Part shown: positions 1 through 7,308 of the stretch, one piece after another | Position numbering within the stretch: position 1 is the stretch's first letter | How the letters are laid out: every line of letters starts with the position of its first letter | Source of the DNA: Roseovarius sp. | Lineage (GTDB): Bacteria; Pseudomonadota; Alphaproteobacteria; Rhodobacterales; Rhodobacteraceae | Reading direction: 5' to 3' | Length of the DNA: 15,718 nucleotides | Assembly: GCA_023260815.1 (NCBI GenBank) | Contig: JALQUE010000033.1 | Location: 1-15,718, forward strand | Notes under the pieces: model-generated | Told to the model about the DNA's origin: nothing | The model's database searches: none | Seen by the model: only the letters and a program-made list of their open reading frames with translations | Program-made: the position numbers and the translations under genes

Positions 1-692
1 TGATCAAGCCGCATCCGCACGAGTTGAACAACGAGATTTCGACCTTTCCGACGGAATATTTCCGCGATCTGATCGACGCGCCCTTGGGTGAGAACGCCGT
101 GTTTCTTGGGCACCGCTGGTTCGACATGGACGATATGCGCGAGCGGATGGATCTGGGGCTGGTGTATAATGGCACGACCGCGATCGAATTGGGGCTGATG
201 GGTATTCCCGCCGTGCTGACGGGGGATTTCGCGCCGGTCGATTATCCGATCGGGCATGTGGTGCCGAAGGATCGCGCCGAGTACGAGGCATATCTGCGCT
301 TTGAGAAACCCGCCATCGTGGCCGAAGATATCCGGGAACGCGCGGCAGTCTGGCTGGATTACATGGCCAACGAAGCGTTCACCCAAAGCTACCGGTTTCA
401 TGCGCGCCCGGTGACCAACAAGGTGCTCTATCCGCCTTACTGGTTTCGCGACGACCTGATGAAAAACGCCAAGGCCCCCGCGCCCGAGGTTCTGGAACTG
501 GCTGGGCGTGCCATGGGCGCGCGCATGGAACCCGGCGCTGAGGCGGCGCTGCGGCGGGCGCGCGAGCGTGACCTTGACCATTTGCGCAGACAAAGCGCCG
601 ACCCTGTTCCGATCGCGCAAGCACGCCGCCAAAAGGCACGAGGATTTCTGCAGCGGTGGGCGAACAAGGTCCTTGGGCGGAAAGCCTCATGA
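1..692 (+). CDS. Capsule-type glycosyltransferase (KpsC/KpsS-like), C-terminal part
   Basis: The reading frame is open at the left edge (first full codon at 3) and ends at TGA 690-692, so only about 229 C-terminal residues are visible. The first visible residues, IKPHPHE, match the K-x-H-P motif of the capsule polysaccharide synthesis/Kdo-transferase-like GT-B families. About 40 residues on, NGTTAIELGLMGIPAVLTG is the S/T-rich nucleotide-sugar binding loop followed by the E-x-x-x-x-G-I-P helix common in those families. The C-terminal tail (from about 500) is Arg/Ala-rich and low in complexity. There are no membrane segments, so it is probably cytoplasmic or peripheral. It is the first gene of a three-gene + block; its stop overlaps the next start as ATGA. 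Family membership (Capsule_synth-like) is inferred from motifs. The sugar transferred is unknown; a nonulosonate or Kdo-like sugar is plausible from the family and context. Confidence 0.72.
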   Translation, partial: IKPHPHELNNEISTFPTEYFRDLIDAPLGENAVFLGHRWFDMDDMRERMDLGLVYNGTTAIELGLMGIPAVLTGDFAPVDYPIGHVVPKDRAEYEAYLRFEKPAIVAEDIRERAAVWLDYMANEAFTQSYRFHARPVTNKVLYPPYWFRDDLMKNAKAPAPEVLELAGRAMGARMEPGAEAALRRARERDLDHLRRQSADPVPIAQARRQKARGFLQRWANKVLGRKAS

Positions 693-2038
693 GGGCCGAT
701 CTTTCAACGCTGTTCGACCGGCTTTTCCCGATCTGCCGCAGCATCACCGGCCCCGGTCTGCGCGAAAGCCTTGCCATCTTTGCCGAACATATGCCGTTGC
801 AGATGCATGGCGTGCCCACTGGGGAAAAGGTTCTGGATTGGACCGTGCCGCGCGAATGGTCCGTCACGGCGGCGCGTCTGATTGGGCCGGATGGGGCGGT
901 GGTGTGCGATGTCGCCGATCACAACCTGCATCTGGTAAATTACTCGATCCCGTTTGCCGGCAAGATGCCCCTGGCAGAGTTGCAGCCGCATCTGCATTCC
1001 TTGCCGCACCTGCCGGACGCGATCCCCTATGTGACCAGCTATTACAGTGATCGTTGGGGTTTCTGCCTGCCGCATCGTCAGCGCGAAGCCCTGCCCGACG
1101 GGATGTATACCGTTGATATCCAGACAGATCTGACCGAGGGAGAGGTCACTTTCGCCACCGCCGATCTGCCCGGAGACAGTGACGAAATCGTGCTGATCTC
1201 GTCCTATCTGTGTCATCCCAGCATGGCCAATAACGAGTTGTCGGGGCCGCTGGCCTTGGTGCGGATATATGAGCGGCTGAGGGATCTGCCGAGGCGGCAT
1301 GTCACGTACCGGTTCCTGTTGTGTCCTGAAACGATCGGCTCGATCGCGTATCTGGCGCGTTTCGGAGACGAGATCGCCCCGAAGCTGAAGGGGGGTATGG
1401 TGCTCACATGCCTTGGCGGCCACCGGAACACACTGAGTTTCAAGCTGTCGCGGCGCGATTGGGTGGGACGGCCTTGCGCGATGGATGATCTGGCGCGGCA
1501 TTTCGCCGGGGCCTATCCCGATCAGGTCGAGTTGCGGCCCTTCACGCCGATTTCAGGCTCGGACGAGCGGCAGTTCTGTTCGCCGGGCTATGATTTCCCG
1601 GTGATTCAGGCGGCGCGGACGGTCTATGGCCAATATGCGGAATATCACAGCTCGGCCGATGACAAGAGGCTGATGCGTATCGAACAGGTGGAGCATGCGG
1701 CAGATCGTTTGGCCGAGGTGCTGGAGGCGTTCGATTATACCGATCTGATGCTGTGCAACCGGCATCCCTTTGGCGAGCCACAGCTTGGCCGGAGGGGACT
1801 TTATCCGACTATCAATTCACCGATGAACCGGGGGAGTTCGGCGGATGGCAAAAGCGATAGCCGACAAACGCTGAACCGGCTGTTGATGATCCTGTCGCTG
1901 GCCGATGGCACACGCGATTTGTGCGATATGGCGGAAAAGATCGGCTGCGGGGTGGATGCCCTTCTGCCGATCGTCAAGGCGTTGATCGCGCAAGATATGT
2001 TGGCGCTTGATCCCAAGGGAGGTGCGGCACATGGCTGA
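689..2038 (+). CDS. DUF4910 (M28-like aminopeptidase-fold) glycan-locus protein
   Basis: 449 residues. I chose ATG 689, which overlaps the upstream TGA (ATGA), over an ATG at 656 inside the previous gene. The protein resembles the DUF4910/DUF2172 family: an M28-type Zn-peptidase fold with an inserted small domain and a C-terminal winged helix. Visible landmarks are the N-terminal FPICRSITGPGLRESL segment, CHPSMANNELSGP at about 175-187 (His176 and Asn/Glu near the metal site), SGSDERQF at 289-296, and YHSSADD at 319-325 (His320). The C-terminal 70-80 residues (LMILSLADGTRDLCDMAEKI) look like the winged-helix module. Members sit in polysaccharide and flagellin-glycan loci. The Campylobacter relative Cj1295, as I recall, is needed for a di-O-methylglyceric-acid modification of flagellin pseudaminic acid. 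It is therefore more likely a glycan-modifying enzyme than a true peptidase, but the reaction is not established. Confidence 0.85.
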   Translation: MRADLSTLFDRLFPICRSITGPGLRESLAIFAEHMPLQMHGVPTGEKVLDWTVPREWSVTAARLIGPDGAVVCDVADHNLHLVNYSIPFAGKMPLAELQPHLHSLPHLPDAIPYVTSYYSDRWGFCLPHRQREALPDGMYTVDIQTDLTEGEVTFATADLPGDSDEIVLISSYLCHPSMANNELSGPLALVRIYERLRDLPRRHVTYRFLLCPETIGSIAYLARFGDEIAPKLKGGMVLTCLGGHRNTLSFKLSRRDWVGRPCAMDDLARHFAGAYPDQVELRPFTPISGSDERQFCSPGYDFPVIQAARTVYGQYAEYHSSADDKRLMRIEQVEHAADRLAEVLEAFDYTDLMLCNRHPFGEPQLGRRGLYPTINSPMNRGSSADGKSDSRQTLNRLLMILSLADGTRDLCDMAEKIGCGVDALLPIVKALIAQDMLALDPKGGAAHG

Positions 2039-2810
2039 GGCGGGTCAAGACGGGCAGATATCCGATCTGGTGCGCGATTGGCGCGATGCGGGTCTGGCGA
2101 GGGGCGACACGGTTCTGGTGCATAGCAGTCTGCGGCGGACCTGTGAGCGGGGGTTTTCGCCTGCCGAAATCATGCAGTCGTTTCTGGAGGCAGTCGGAGA
2201 GACAGGGACGGTTTTGTTTCCGTTGTTCAATTTCGATGTCTGCAAGGGGGCGCCTTTCGATATCCGGCACAGCCCCTCGCGGATGGGGGCCATGACCGAG
2301 GCCGCGCGCCTGCATCCCGGTGCGGTGAGAACCGGGCATCCGGCCTATTCCTTTGCGGTGATCGGAGCAGGGGCCGGGGCATTCCGGGGGCTGTTCAACG
2401 ACAGCGGTTACGGGGATGATTCGCCGTTTGCTATGCTGCGCAGGATGGCGGGCAAGATCGCGGTGCTGGACCTGATGGGGCAGACCAGCATGACCTTTTA
2501 TCATCATGTCGAGCAGATGAGGGATGTGCCCTACCGCTATCACAAGACATTCCGAACAGCCTATACGGATGCGGGGGGGATCACGTCTGATCGCGCGTTT
2601 TCGATCTTTGTGCGTGATATCGACAGGGGCGTTCTGACCGATGTGAATCCGATGGACGAGAGGTTGTGGCAACAAGGTCTTTATACCGGATGCCGGCCCG
2701 GTGAGGGGCATGGTTTGCGGGTGATCGCGGCATGCGCAATGTTTGACGCGGTCAGCGCGGTGATCGACGCAGGAGAGGCCGAGGGCGTCTTGTTCAGCTA
2801 TGCGCGGTGA
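2031..2810 (+). CDS. AAC(3)-family N-acetyltransferase, probably acting on a sugar
   Basis: 259 residues from ATG 2031, preceded by a strong ribosome binding site (AAGGGAGG, 2015-2022) and overlapping the upstream stop by 8 bases. An earlier start at 2007 lies before this site and is unlikely. AAC(3) family signatures appear in order: VLVHSSLR at 28-35, DIRHSPSRMGAMTEA at 77-91 followed by HPAYSFAVIG (103-112), the DDSPFAML segment (129-136), and the HHVEQ...VPYR segment (158-169) holding the conserved His/Glu pair. The fold uses acetyl-CoA to acylate an amino group. Despite the family name, resistance to aminoglycosides should not be assumed. The gene is the last of a glycan block, directly after the DUF4910 gene, and in Campylobacter AAC(3)-like proteins (Cj1296/Cj1297) occupy the same neighbourhood. 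Acylation of an amino-sugar or nonulosonate is the best inference. Confidence 0.87.
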   Translation: MAEAGQDGQISDLVRDWRDAGLARGDTVLVHSSLRRTCERGFSPAEIMQSFLEAVGETGTVLFPLFNFDVCKGAPFDIRHSPSRMGAMTEAARLHPGAVRTGHPAYSFAVIGAGAGAFRGLFNDSGYGDDSPFAMLRRMAGKIAVLDLMGQTSMTFYHHVEQMRDVPYRYHKTFRTAYTDAGGITSDRAFSIFVRDIDRGVLTDVNPMDERLWQQGLYTGCRPGEGHGLRVIAACAMFDAVSAVIDAGEAEGVLFSYAR

Positions 2811-2825
2811 GCGCGCCGTCTGTGG

Positions 2826-2850
2826 ACCGGCCCACGGGATGCGGGCCGGT
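2826..2850. terminator. Hairpin between convergent blocks
   Basis: Perfect inverted repeat ACCGGCCC / GGGCCGGT with a 9-base loop, in the 57-base gap between the convergent AAC(3)-like gene (stop 2810) and the DUF2793 gene (stop 2868). A T run (2864-2868) lies 14 bases past the stem on the + strand. This is not a textbook intrinsic terminator, but the place and symmetry fit a bidirectional one. Confidence 0.5.
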
Positions 2851-2867
2851 ATCGGACCTGTGATTTT

Positions 2868-3836
2868 TCAGAACGTGTTGAGGAATGTGTAGGCGTAGAC
2901 CCTTTCGGGTCCGTGACGGTTTTCCAGCAGAATCGCCCCATTGGCCACGGCGATGGAACTGCGGCCGTTGGTGCCTGTCGTGCCGGTCAGCGGCGTGGTG
3001 CCGTGATCCTCGAGGCTGGCGCCCTTGGCCAGTGTCAGAAACGACAGCGACGGCCCGGTATCATAGGAAAACAGACCTGCATGGGGTGTCTGGGGATAGG
3101 CGCTATCGACCATCGAGACCGCTATCAGCCCGCCCGCACCCGGTGTGGGGATACTGACCACACTGTCGATCATGATACTGACCCTGCCGCTCATCAGGCA
3201 GGGGACAAGGGTGACGCCATCCGCGCGCCGCACCTGCAGCGCGTCGTGGAACGTGGTGCCATCGGGGCTGACCTTGATCCGGAAATCATCGTCGCCGGTC
3301 AGGCCCATTTCGGCGCGACCCGACCAGTTGGATTGGAACAGAAGACTGGCGGTATCGGCGGTGTCGGCCTTGTTGACCTTGAGCTGATGACCGGCACCAG
3401 CATGGCTGAGCAGGGAGGCGTCCGAGGCGACCGCAAGGCGGTTCGTGCTGTCCCATGACGTCCCGATTCCGACACCGTCCAGATTGTGCAGCGGTGGCAT
3501 GACCGAAAGCCATGTTCCGCCGGAATAGACCCGCAATTCTGCCTCGGCCACGCCCCATGCGCGCCAGCCTTGCTGCGGGGGGATGAAGCTCCAGCCGGTG
3601 TCGGTGAAAAGGCCCAGTTGCCCGTCGTGGCCAGCCCATGCGTCGGCTGCGCCGGTGCCGATGGCATGGATATCGCCTTGCGTGGGACTGGCCGGGGGCT
3701 GGGTGGCGTCGAAGGCCAGTACGCTGAGTTGGACCAGAGCATCGAGCCGCTCCAGCGCTTCGTTGTGGGTGACGTGTTTCTGGGCCTGCGAGGGCATCAG
3801 GAACGGCAGGGAAAGGCGCGGTGAAATGTCGGACAT
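2868..3836 (-). CDS. DUF2793 spike/tail-fibre-type protein
   Basis: 322 residues, ATG at 3836. The N-terminal third carries the DUF2793 pattern: LPFLMPSQAQKHVTHNEAL at 10-28, then LVQLSVLAFDATQPPASPTQGD and the aromatic stretch around GQLGLFTDTGWSFIPPQQGW. The remainder is Gly/Ser/Thr-rich, beta-predicted in style, with the SNWSGRAEMGL...DDDFRIKVSPDG segment also seen in tail or spike proteins. There is no signal peptide or membrane segment. DUF2793 domains occur in phage and gene-transfer-agent structural proteins of Rhodobacterales, including, as I recall, capsule-binding head spikes of the Rhodobacter capsulatus GTA. Here there are no other phage genes nearby. It lies 98 bases after pseC on the same strand, at the end of the glycan block. 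Its role is not known; glycan binding is an inference. Confidence 0.82.
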   Translation of the reverse strand: MSDISPRLSLPFLMPSQAQKHVTHNEALERLDALVQLSVLAFDATQPPASPTQGDIHAIGTGAADAWAGHDGQLGLFTDTGWSFIPPQQGWRAWGVAEAELRVYSGGTWLSVMPPLHNLDGVGIGTSWDSTNRLAVASDASLLSHAGAGHQLKVNKADTADTASLLFQSNWSGRAEMGLTGDDDFRIKVSPDGTTFHDALQVRRADGVTLVPCLMSGRVSIMIDSVVSIPTPGAGGLIAVSMVDSAYPQTPHAGLFSYDTGPSLSFLTLAKGASLEDHGTTPLTGTTGTNGRSSIAVANGAILLENRHGPERVYAYTFLNTF

Positions 3837-3903
3837 GTTGGTCTCTCGGGTTCGGTTGCTGCTGCGTCAGACCCTGAGTCCAATTCCCTGACAAATGGTG
3901 ATG

Positions 3904-3930
3904 GCACCGTGCGCAGGTGTTGCGCGGTGC
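3904..3930 (-). terminator. Hairpin just after pseC
   Basis: Imperfect inverted repeat (arms 3904-3914 and 3922-3930, one bulged base, 7-base loop) starting 4 bases past the pseC stop on the - strand. No U-run follows, so it may be a Rho-aided stop or an mRNA-stabilising stem rather than a full terminator. Beyond it, TTGTCA (complement of 3889-3894) could be a -35 box for the DUF2793 gene, but I see no convincing -10. Confidence 0.35.
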
Positions 3931-3934
3931 GGCG

Positions 3935-5113
3935 TCAGATCAGGCCCAGTGACGTCAGGCCGGATGTGAGGCTGTCAATCACGGCGGCCTGATCGGCGTC
4001 GGACATTTGCGGGTGCAGCGGAAGCGAGAGAGCGCCCTCGTAATAGGTTTCGGCCACGGGACATTGGCCGCGCCGGAAGCCAAGCGCGCGGTAATAGGGC
4101 TGTGTGTGGATCGGGATGTAGTGGACGTTTACGCCGATCCCGTCGTTGCGCATCCTGTCAAAGAGACGACGGCGCAGGCCAGCGCGGTCAGGCAGGGACG
4201 GGTCAAGCTGAACCGGGTAAAGATGCAGCGCCGAGCGGCCTGCCATATCGCGTTGCTGGCGGCGCAAGGGCAGGTTTGCCAGCGCGGTGTCATAGCGTCG
4301 GGCAAGGCTGTGGCGCAGATCGATGAACTGTTCCAGCCGCTGCATCTGGCTGGCGCCGAGGGCGGCCTGCATGTCGGTCATGCGGTAATTCAGTCCCAGA
4401 TCAAGCTGTTGGTAATACCACGGCCCATCGGCGTCATGCGTCATCAGCGCGGGGTCGCGGGTGATGCCGTGGCTGCGCAGCCTGTCCAGTGTCGTGGCAA
4501 GCCGGTCATTTCTGGTGGTCACCGCGCCGCCTTCGCCGGTGGTGACGATCTTGACCGGGTGGAAGGAAAACACGCAGGCGTCCGAATGGCGGCATTCGCC
4601 CACTGGCCCGCCGTCATGGATCGCGCCGATGGCGTGCGAGGCGTCTTCGATCACCTGAAACCCGAACTCGAGCGCCAGGGCGTGGATCGCGGGCATGTCG
4701 CAGGACAGCCCTGCGAAATGCACCGGCATCACGATATGCGGCAAACGGCCCGCGCGGCGGGCGATTTGCAGTTTGTCGCGCAGCTGGCCGGCGCACATGT
4801 TCAGTGTATCAGGGTCGATATCGACGAAATCGACTTCGGCACCACAGAGCCGGGCGACATTCGCCGAGGCCACAAAGCTGTTGGGCGACGTCCAGAGCCG
4901 TTTTCCCTGCCCCAGCCCAAGGGCAAGGCTGGCGATATGCAGCCCTGAGGTGGCGCTGTTGATGGCGATGGCATGCGGTGCCGCGCAGGCCGTGCGGACG
5001 GCCTGTTCAAAGCGCGGGATGGCCGGCCCCTGCGTCAGGTGATCCGAGGTGAGGACGTCGACGACGCTGGCGATGTCCTCGGGGCTGATCCATTGACGCC
5101 CATATGGGATCAT
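3935..5113 (-). CDS. pseC: UDP-4-amino-4,6-dideoxy-N-acetyl-beta-L-altrosamine transaminase
   Basis: 392 residues, close to the family's 370-390. It is a fold-type I PLP aminotransferase of the DegT/DnrJ/EryC1 family that aminates C4 of the PseB product with glutamate as donor, the second step to pseudaminic acid. The start IPYGRQWISPEDI and the DHLTQGPAIPRFE segment are PseC-typical. The PLP site is FSFHPVK (Lys188) followed by TTGEGG, with the upstream VIEDASHAIGA providing the cofactor-binding Asp. The C-terminal VNVHYIPIHTQPYY segment is typical of sugar aminotransferases. The start ATG overlaps the pseB stop (ATGA, 5113-5110), so the two are probably translationally coupled. A closely related 4-aminotransferase acting on another keto sugar (such as LegC) is the main alternative, but pairing with a PseB-type dehydratase favours PseC. 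Confidence 0.92.
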   Translation of the reverse strand: MIPYGRQWISPEDIASVVDVLTSDHLTQGPAIPRFEQAVRTACAAPHAIAINSATSGLHIASLALGLGQGKRLWTSPNSFVASANVARLCGAEVDFVDIDPDTLNMCAGQLRDKLQIARRAGRLPHIVMPVHFAGLSCDMPAIHALALEFGFQVIEDASHAIGAIHDGGPVGECRHSDACVFSFHPVKIVTTGEGGAVTTRNDRLATTLDRLRSHGITRDPALMTHDADGPWYYQQLDLGLNYRMTDMQAALGASQMQRLEQFIDLRHSLARRYDTALANLPLRRQQRDMAGRSALHLYPVQLDPSLPDRAGLRRRLFDRMRNDGIGVNVHYIPIHTQPYYRALGFRRGQCPVAETYYEGALSLPLHPQMSDADQAAVIDSLTSGLTSLGLI

Positions 5114-6120
5114 CGCCCGAAACCGGTTTCGGCCAAAAGCTGCTCTATTTCACCCTGATTCAGGAAAACCGGATTGTTGCCGGAATTGTATTCGAACTCC
5201 GGACCGACGCGTTGGCCGGTTTCCCCCAGACGGGTATGGGCAAAATCGACATCGGTGTTGGTGAACTTGATCGTGGGGGTAATCGAAAAGAAATTGTCGA
5301 ACTGGACTGTCTGATGCGCGTCCTCTTCGGGGCACATGACCTCGTGCAGTTTTTCACCGGGGCGGATGCCGACGACGCGCTGTTCCAGATCAGGGGCCAT
5401 GGCCTGCGCCAGATCGGTGATCCGGGTGCTGGGGATTCGCGGCACGAAAATCTCGCCGCCCCACATGCGTTCAAAGGCCCGGATGACGAATTCGACGCCC
5501 TGATCCAGCGTGATCCAGAAGCGCGTCATGCGATCATCGGTGATCGGCAGGAAATTGGTGCCGTTGTCGATCATCTGGTGAAAGAAGGGGATCACCGATC
5601 CCCGCGACCCCACGACATTGCCATAGCGCACCACGGCAAAGCGGGTGCGATTTGTGCCGACGGTGTTGTTGGCCGAGACGAACAGCTTGTCTGAAACCAG
5701 TTTGGTTGCGCCGTAAAGGTTGATCGGCTTGGCGGCCTTGTCGGTGGACAGGGCCACGACCTTGTCGACCTTCTGGGCAATCGCGGCACGGATCACGTTT
5801 TCGGCACCGGTGATATTGGTGCGTACGCATTCCATCGGATTGTATTCAGCCGCGGGCACCTGCTTGAGGGCGGCGGCATGCACCACGAAATCCACATTTT
5901 CCATCGCCTCGGTCAGGCGCTGGCCGTCGCGCACATCGCCGATGAAATAGCGCAGACGGCTTTCGCCCGGAAAGCGCTGCTGCATCTCGAATTGCTTCAA
6001 CTCGTCGCGGCTGTAGACCACAATGGCGGACGGGGAATAGGTTTCGAGGATCGTGGATATGAACTGATTGCCGAAGGATCCTGTTCCTCCGGTAACCAGC
6101 AGTCTTTTATCATCAAACAT
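5110..6120 (-). CDS. pseB: UDP-GlcNAc 4,6-dehydratase (inverting)
   Basis: 336 residues from ATG 6120. Family proteins begin MFxxKxxLxTGGTGSFG, as here, so the upstream in-frame ATGs at 6135 and 6174 are unlikely. It is an extended short-chain dehydrogenase/reductase: the NADP-binding TGGTGSFG is at 10-17, and the active site LSTDKAAKPINLYGATK holds Thr126, Asp127, Lys128, Tyr136 and Lys140, matching the FlaA1/PseB arrangement. EVMCPEED (about 280) is another family segment. It converts UDP-GlcNAc to UDP-2-acetamido-2,6-dideoxy-beta-L-arabino-4-hexulose, the first pseudaminic-acid step. Some relatives (CapE or WbjB type) feed other 6-deoxy sugars, but pseC follows with a 4-base overlap. The gene lies 57 bases after a glycosyltransferase; that gap holds a tandem 13-base repeat. 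Confidence 0.93.
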   Translation of the reverse strand: MFDDKRLLVTGGTGSFGNQFISTILETYSPSAIVVYSRDELKQFEMQQRFPGESRLRYFIGDVRDGQRLTEAMENVDFVVHAAALKQVPAAEYNPMECVRTNITGAENVIRAAIAQKVDKVVALSTDKAAKPINLYGATKLVSDKLFVSANNTVGTNRTRFAVVRYGNVVGSRGSVIPFFHQMIDNGTNFLPITDDRMTRFWITLDQGVEFVIRAFERMWGGEIFVPRIPSTRITDLAQAMAPDLEQRVVGIRPGEKLHEVMCPEEDAHQTVQFDNFFSITPTIKFTNTDVDFAHTRLGETGQRVGPEFEYNSGNNPVFLNQGEIEQLLAETGFGR

Positions 6121-6150
6121 TTGGCACCCGATCATTCCAATTTTACTCGC

Positions 6151-6176
6151 ATTGGGGGCAAATATTGGGGCCAAAT
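6151..6176. repeat. Tandem 13-base repeat upstream of pseB
   Basis: Two directly adjacent copies on the + strand, ATTGGGGGCAAAT (6151-6163) and ATTGGGGCCAAAT (6164-6176), differ at one base. Each is partly palindromic (TTGG..CCAA in the second). They fill most of the 57-base gap between the glycosyltransferase stop (6178) and the pseB start (6120). They could be paired protein-binding sites or a slippage duplication; the function is unknown. Confidence 0.75.
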
Positions 6177-6177
6177 C

Positions 6178-7308
6178 TTAATAAGTTGATAATTTGGGAG
6201 TAATCTCCTCGGTGTTGTGGGGCGGCAGCACCGTGGCGTCCGAAATCATGGTCAGCACATCGCGACCCAGATCGCGGGGGCAGAAGATGCCCGACACCCA
6301 GTCGGGATCGGGCGGTGTGAACCGCAGGTTCAACACATCGTCCAGAGGTTTGATCAGGTTACTGCCGGTGAACAGGCGTCGCATCGGCGCGACCAGAGGA
6401 TCGAGTGTGGTATCGGGGTAATCCAGATGAACCATCGTCGGAACGCCCTCGCGGACAAGGTCGATCGCAGCGGTAGACGTGCAGGTGATGCCAAGGCTGG
6501 CATTGGACAGGGCTTGCGCCATGGTCCGCGCGGTCAGCCGCAGATTGACCGGCAGATCGGTGCTGGCGGCAGCAAGGCCGGGGTAATCATGCCGCTCGCG
6601 GTGCAAATGGCGGGTATTCTCATTGGGCAGGTGGCGCAGTTTGATCCACACGTTGCGATCAGGATTGCGCCGGGCAATGGCAGCCATGACCGCAAGCATA
6701 TGCCGTCTGGCGCGTGCGGTTGACGGGCTGAGCGCTTGCGCGAAGAAATAGATGTCGCCTTTTGGATCAAGCCCTGTTTCTGGCACGGAGTGAGGCATCA
6801 GAAAGGCGGGATGGCCGAAGCCGACAGCGGGCCACGCAGCCAGCCCCTCGGTTTCGGGGTTGGCATAGGTGGCGCGGAATTTTTCACAGATCGTGCGCGG
6901 GAAAAGGTAAACCACGTCGCAATGCCGACGGTTGCGCATGCCCCGCCCCGGTGAGAAATCCAACCCCCCGAGAAACGAGACCACCCGCGCGCGCCCGGCC
7001 TTTTGGCGATAGAGGGGATCGCTGAGCATTCGGTCCAGAGGCCGAAAGACGCGGCTGGTCAGGATGGCGTCGTAGTGGCCGCCCATCAGTGCGGATGACA
7101 GGCCGGCTGTGTCCAGAATCTGGTAATTGCCGCGTGGCAGATATTGGCGAAGCTGCCGGTCCGACAGTGCTGATTCGGGTGCGTAGGCGGCAAAGGTTAT
7201 CTGTGCGTTCCGGTCGGCCTCGATCAGAAGATCGGCCATGCGTGAACAGAAGATCAGGGTGGAATCGTCACAAAACAGCAGCAGAAGGCGTGGCGCCGGA
7301 CGGGTCAT
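6178..7308 (-). CDS. Putative GT-B-fold glycosyltransferase
   Basis: 376 residues from ATG 7308, whose ATGA overlaps the stop of the small upstream gene; the longer frame to 7425 would run through that gene and has an unlikely Pro/Ser-rich leader. The protein starts with a Rossmann-like strand (RLLLLFCDDSTLIFCSRMADLL), has VVSFLGGLDFSPGRG near 110-122, and a C-terminal half with WIKLRHLP (221-228) and GITCTSTAAIDLVREGVPTM (273-291). The last is the S/T loop plus E-G-V-P helix that binds the nucleotide-sugar phosphate in capsule-type and sialyltransferase-type GT-B enzymes. It recalls the DUF6716 putative glycosyltransferases, but I am not certain of the family. There is no membrane segment. 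Sitting first before pseB-pseC, it may transfer the pseudaminic-acid-type product. Donor and acceptor are unknown. Confidence 0.7.
   Translation of the reverse strand: MTRPAPRLLLLFCDDSTLIFCSRMADLLIEADRNAQITFAAYAPESALSDRQLRQYLPRGNYQILDTAGLSSALMGGHYDAILTSRVFRPLDRMLSDPLYRQKAGRARVVSFLGGLDFSPGRGMRNRRHCDVVYLFPRTICEKFRATYANPETEGLAAWPAVGFGHPAFLMPHSVPETGLDPKGDIYFFAQALSPSTARARRHMLAVMAAIARRNPDRNVWIKLRHLPNENTRHLHRERHDYPGLAAASTDLPVNLRLTARTMAQALSNASLGITCTSTAAIDLVREGVPTMVHLDYPDTTLDPLVAPMRRLFTGSNLIKPLDDVLNLRFTPPDPDWVSGIFCPRDLGRDVLTMISDATVLPPHNTEEITPKLSTY

Noticed and set aside
704..1501. 265-codon - strand frame
   Set aside because: Antisense to the DUF4910 gene; no motifs or plausible start signals.
2031..2810. 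Aminoglycoside resistance gene
   Set aside because: The AAC(3) fold is clear, but the glycan-operon context and coupling to a DUF4910 gene point to a sugar substrate; the fold alone does not show resistance.
4007..4948. 313-codon + strand frame
   Set aside because: Antisense to pseC, which has its full catalytic motif set.
3936..7304. Perosamine, fucosamine or legionaminic-acid assignment for the dehydratase/aminotransferase pair
   Set aside because: The motif set and the 4-base coupled pair fit PseB/PseC better, though related 4-aminotransferases cannot be fully excluded by eye.
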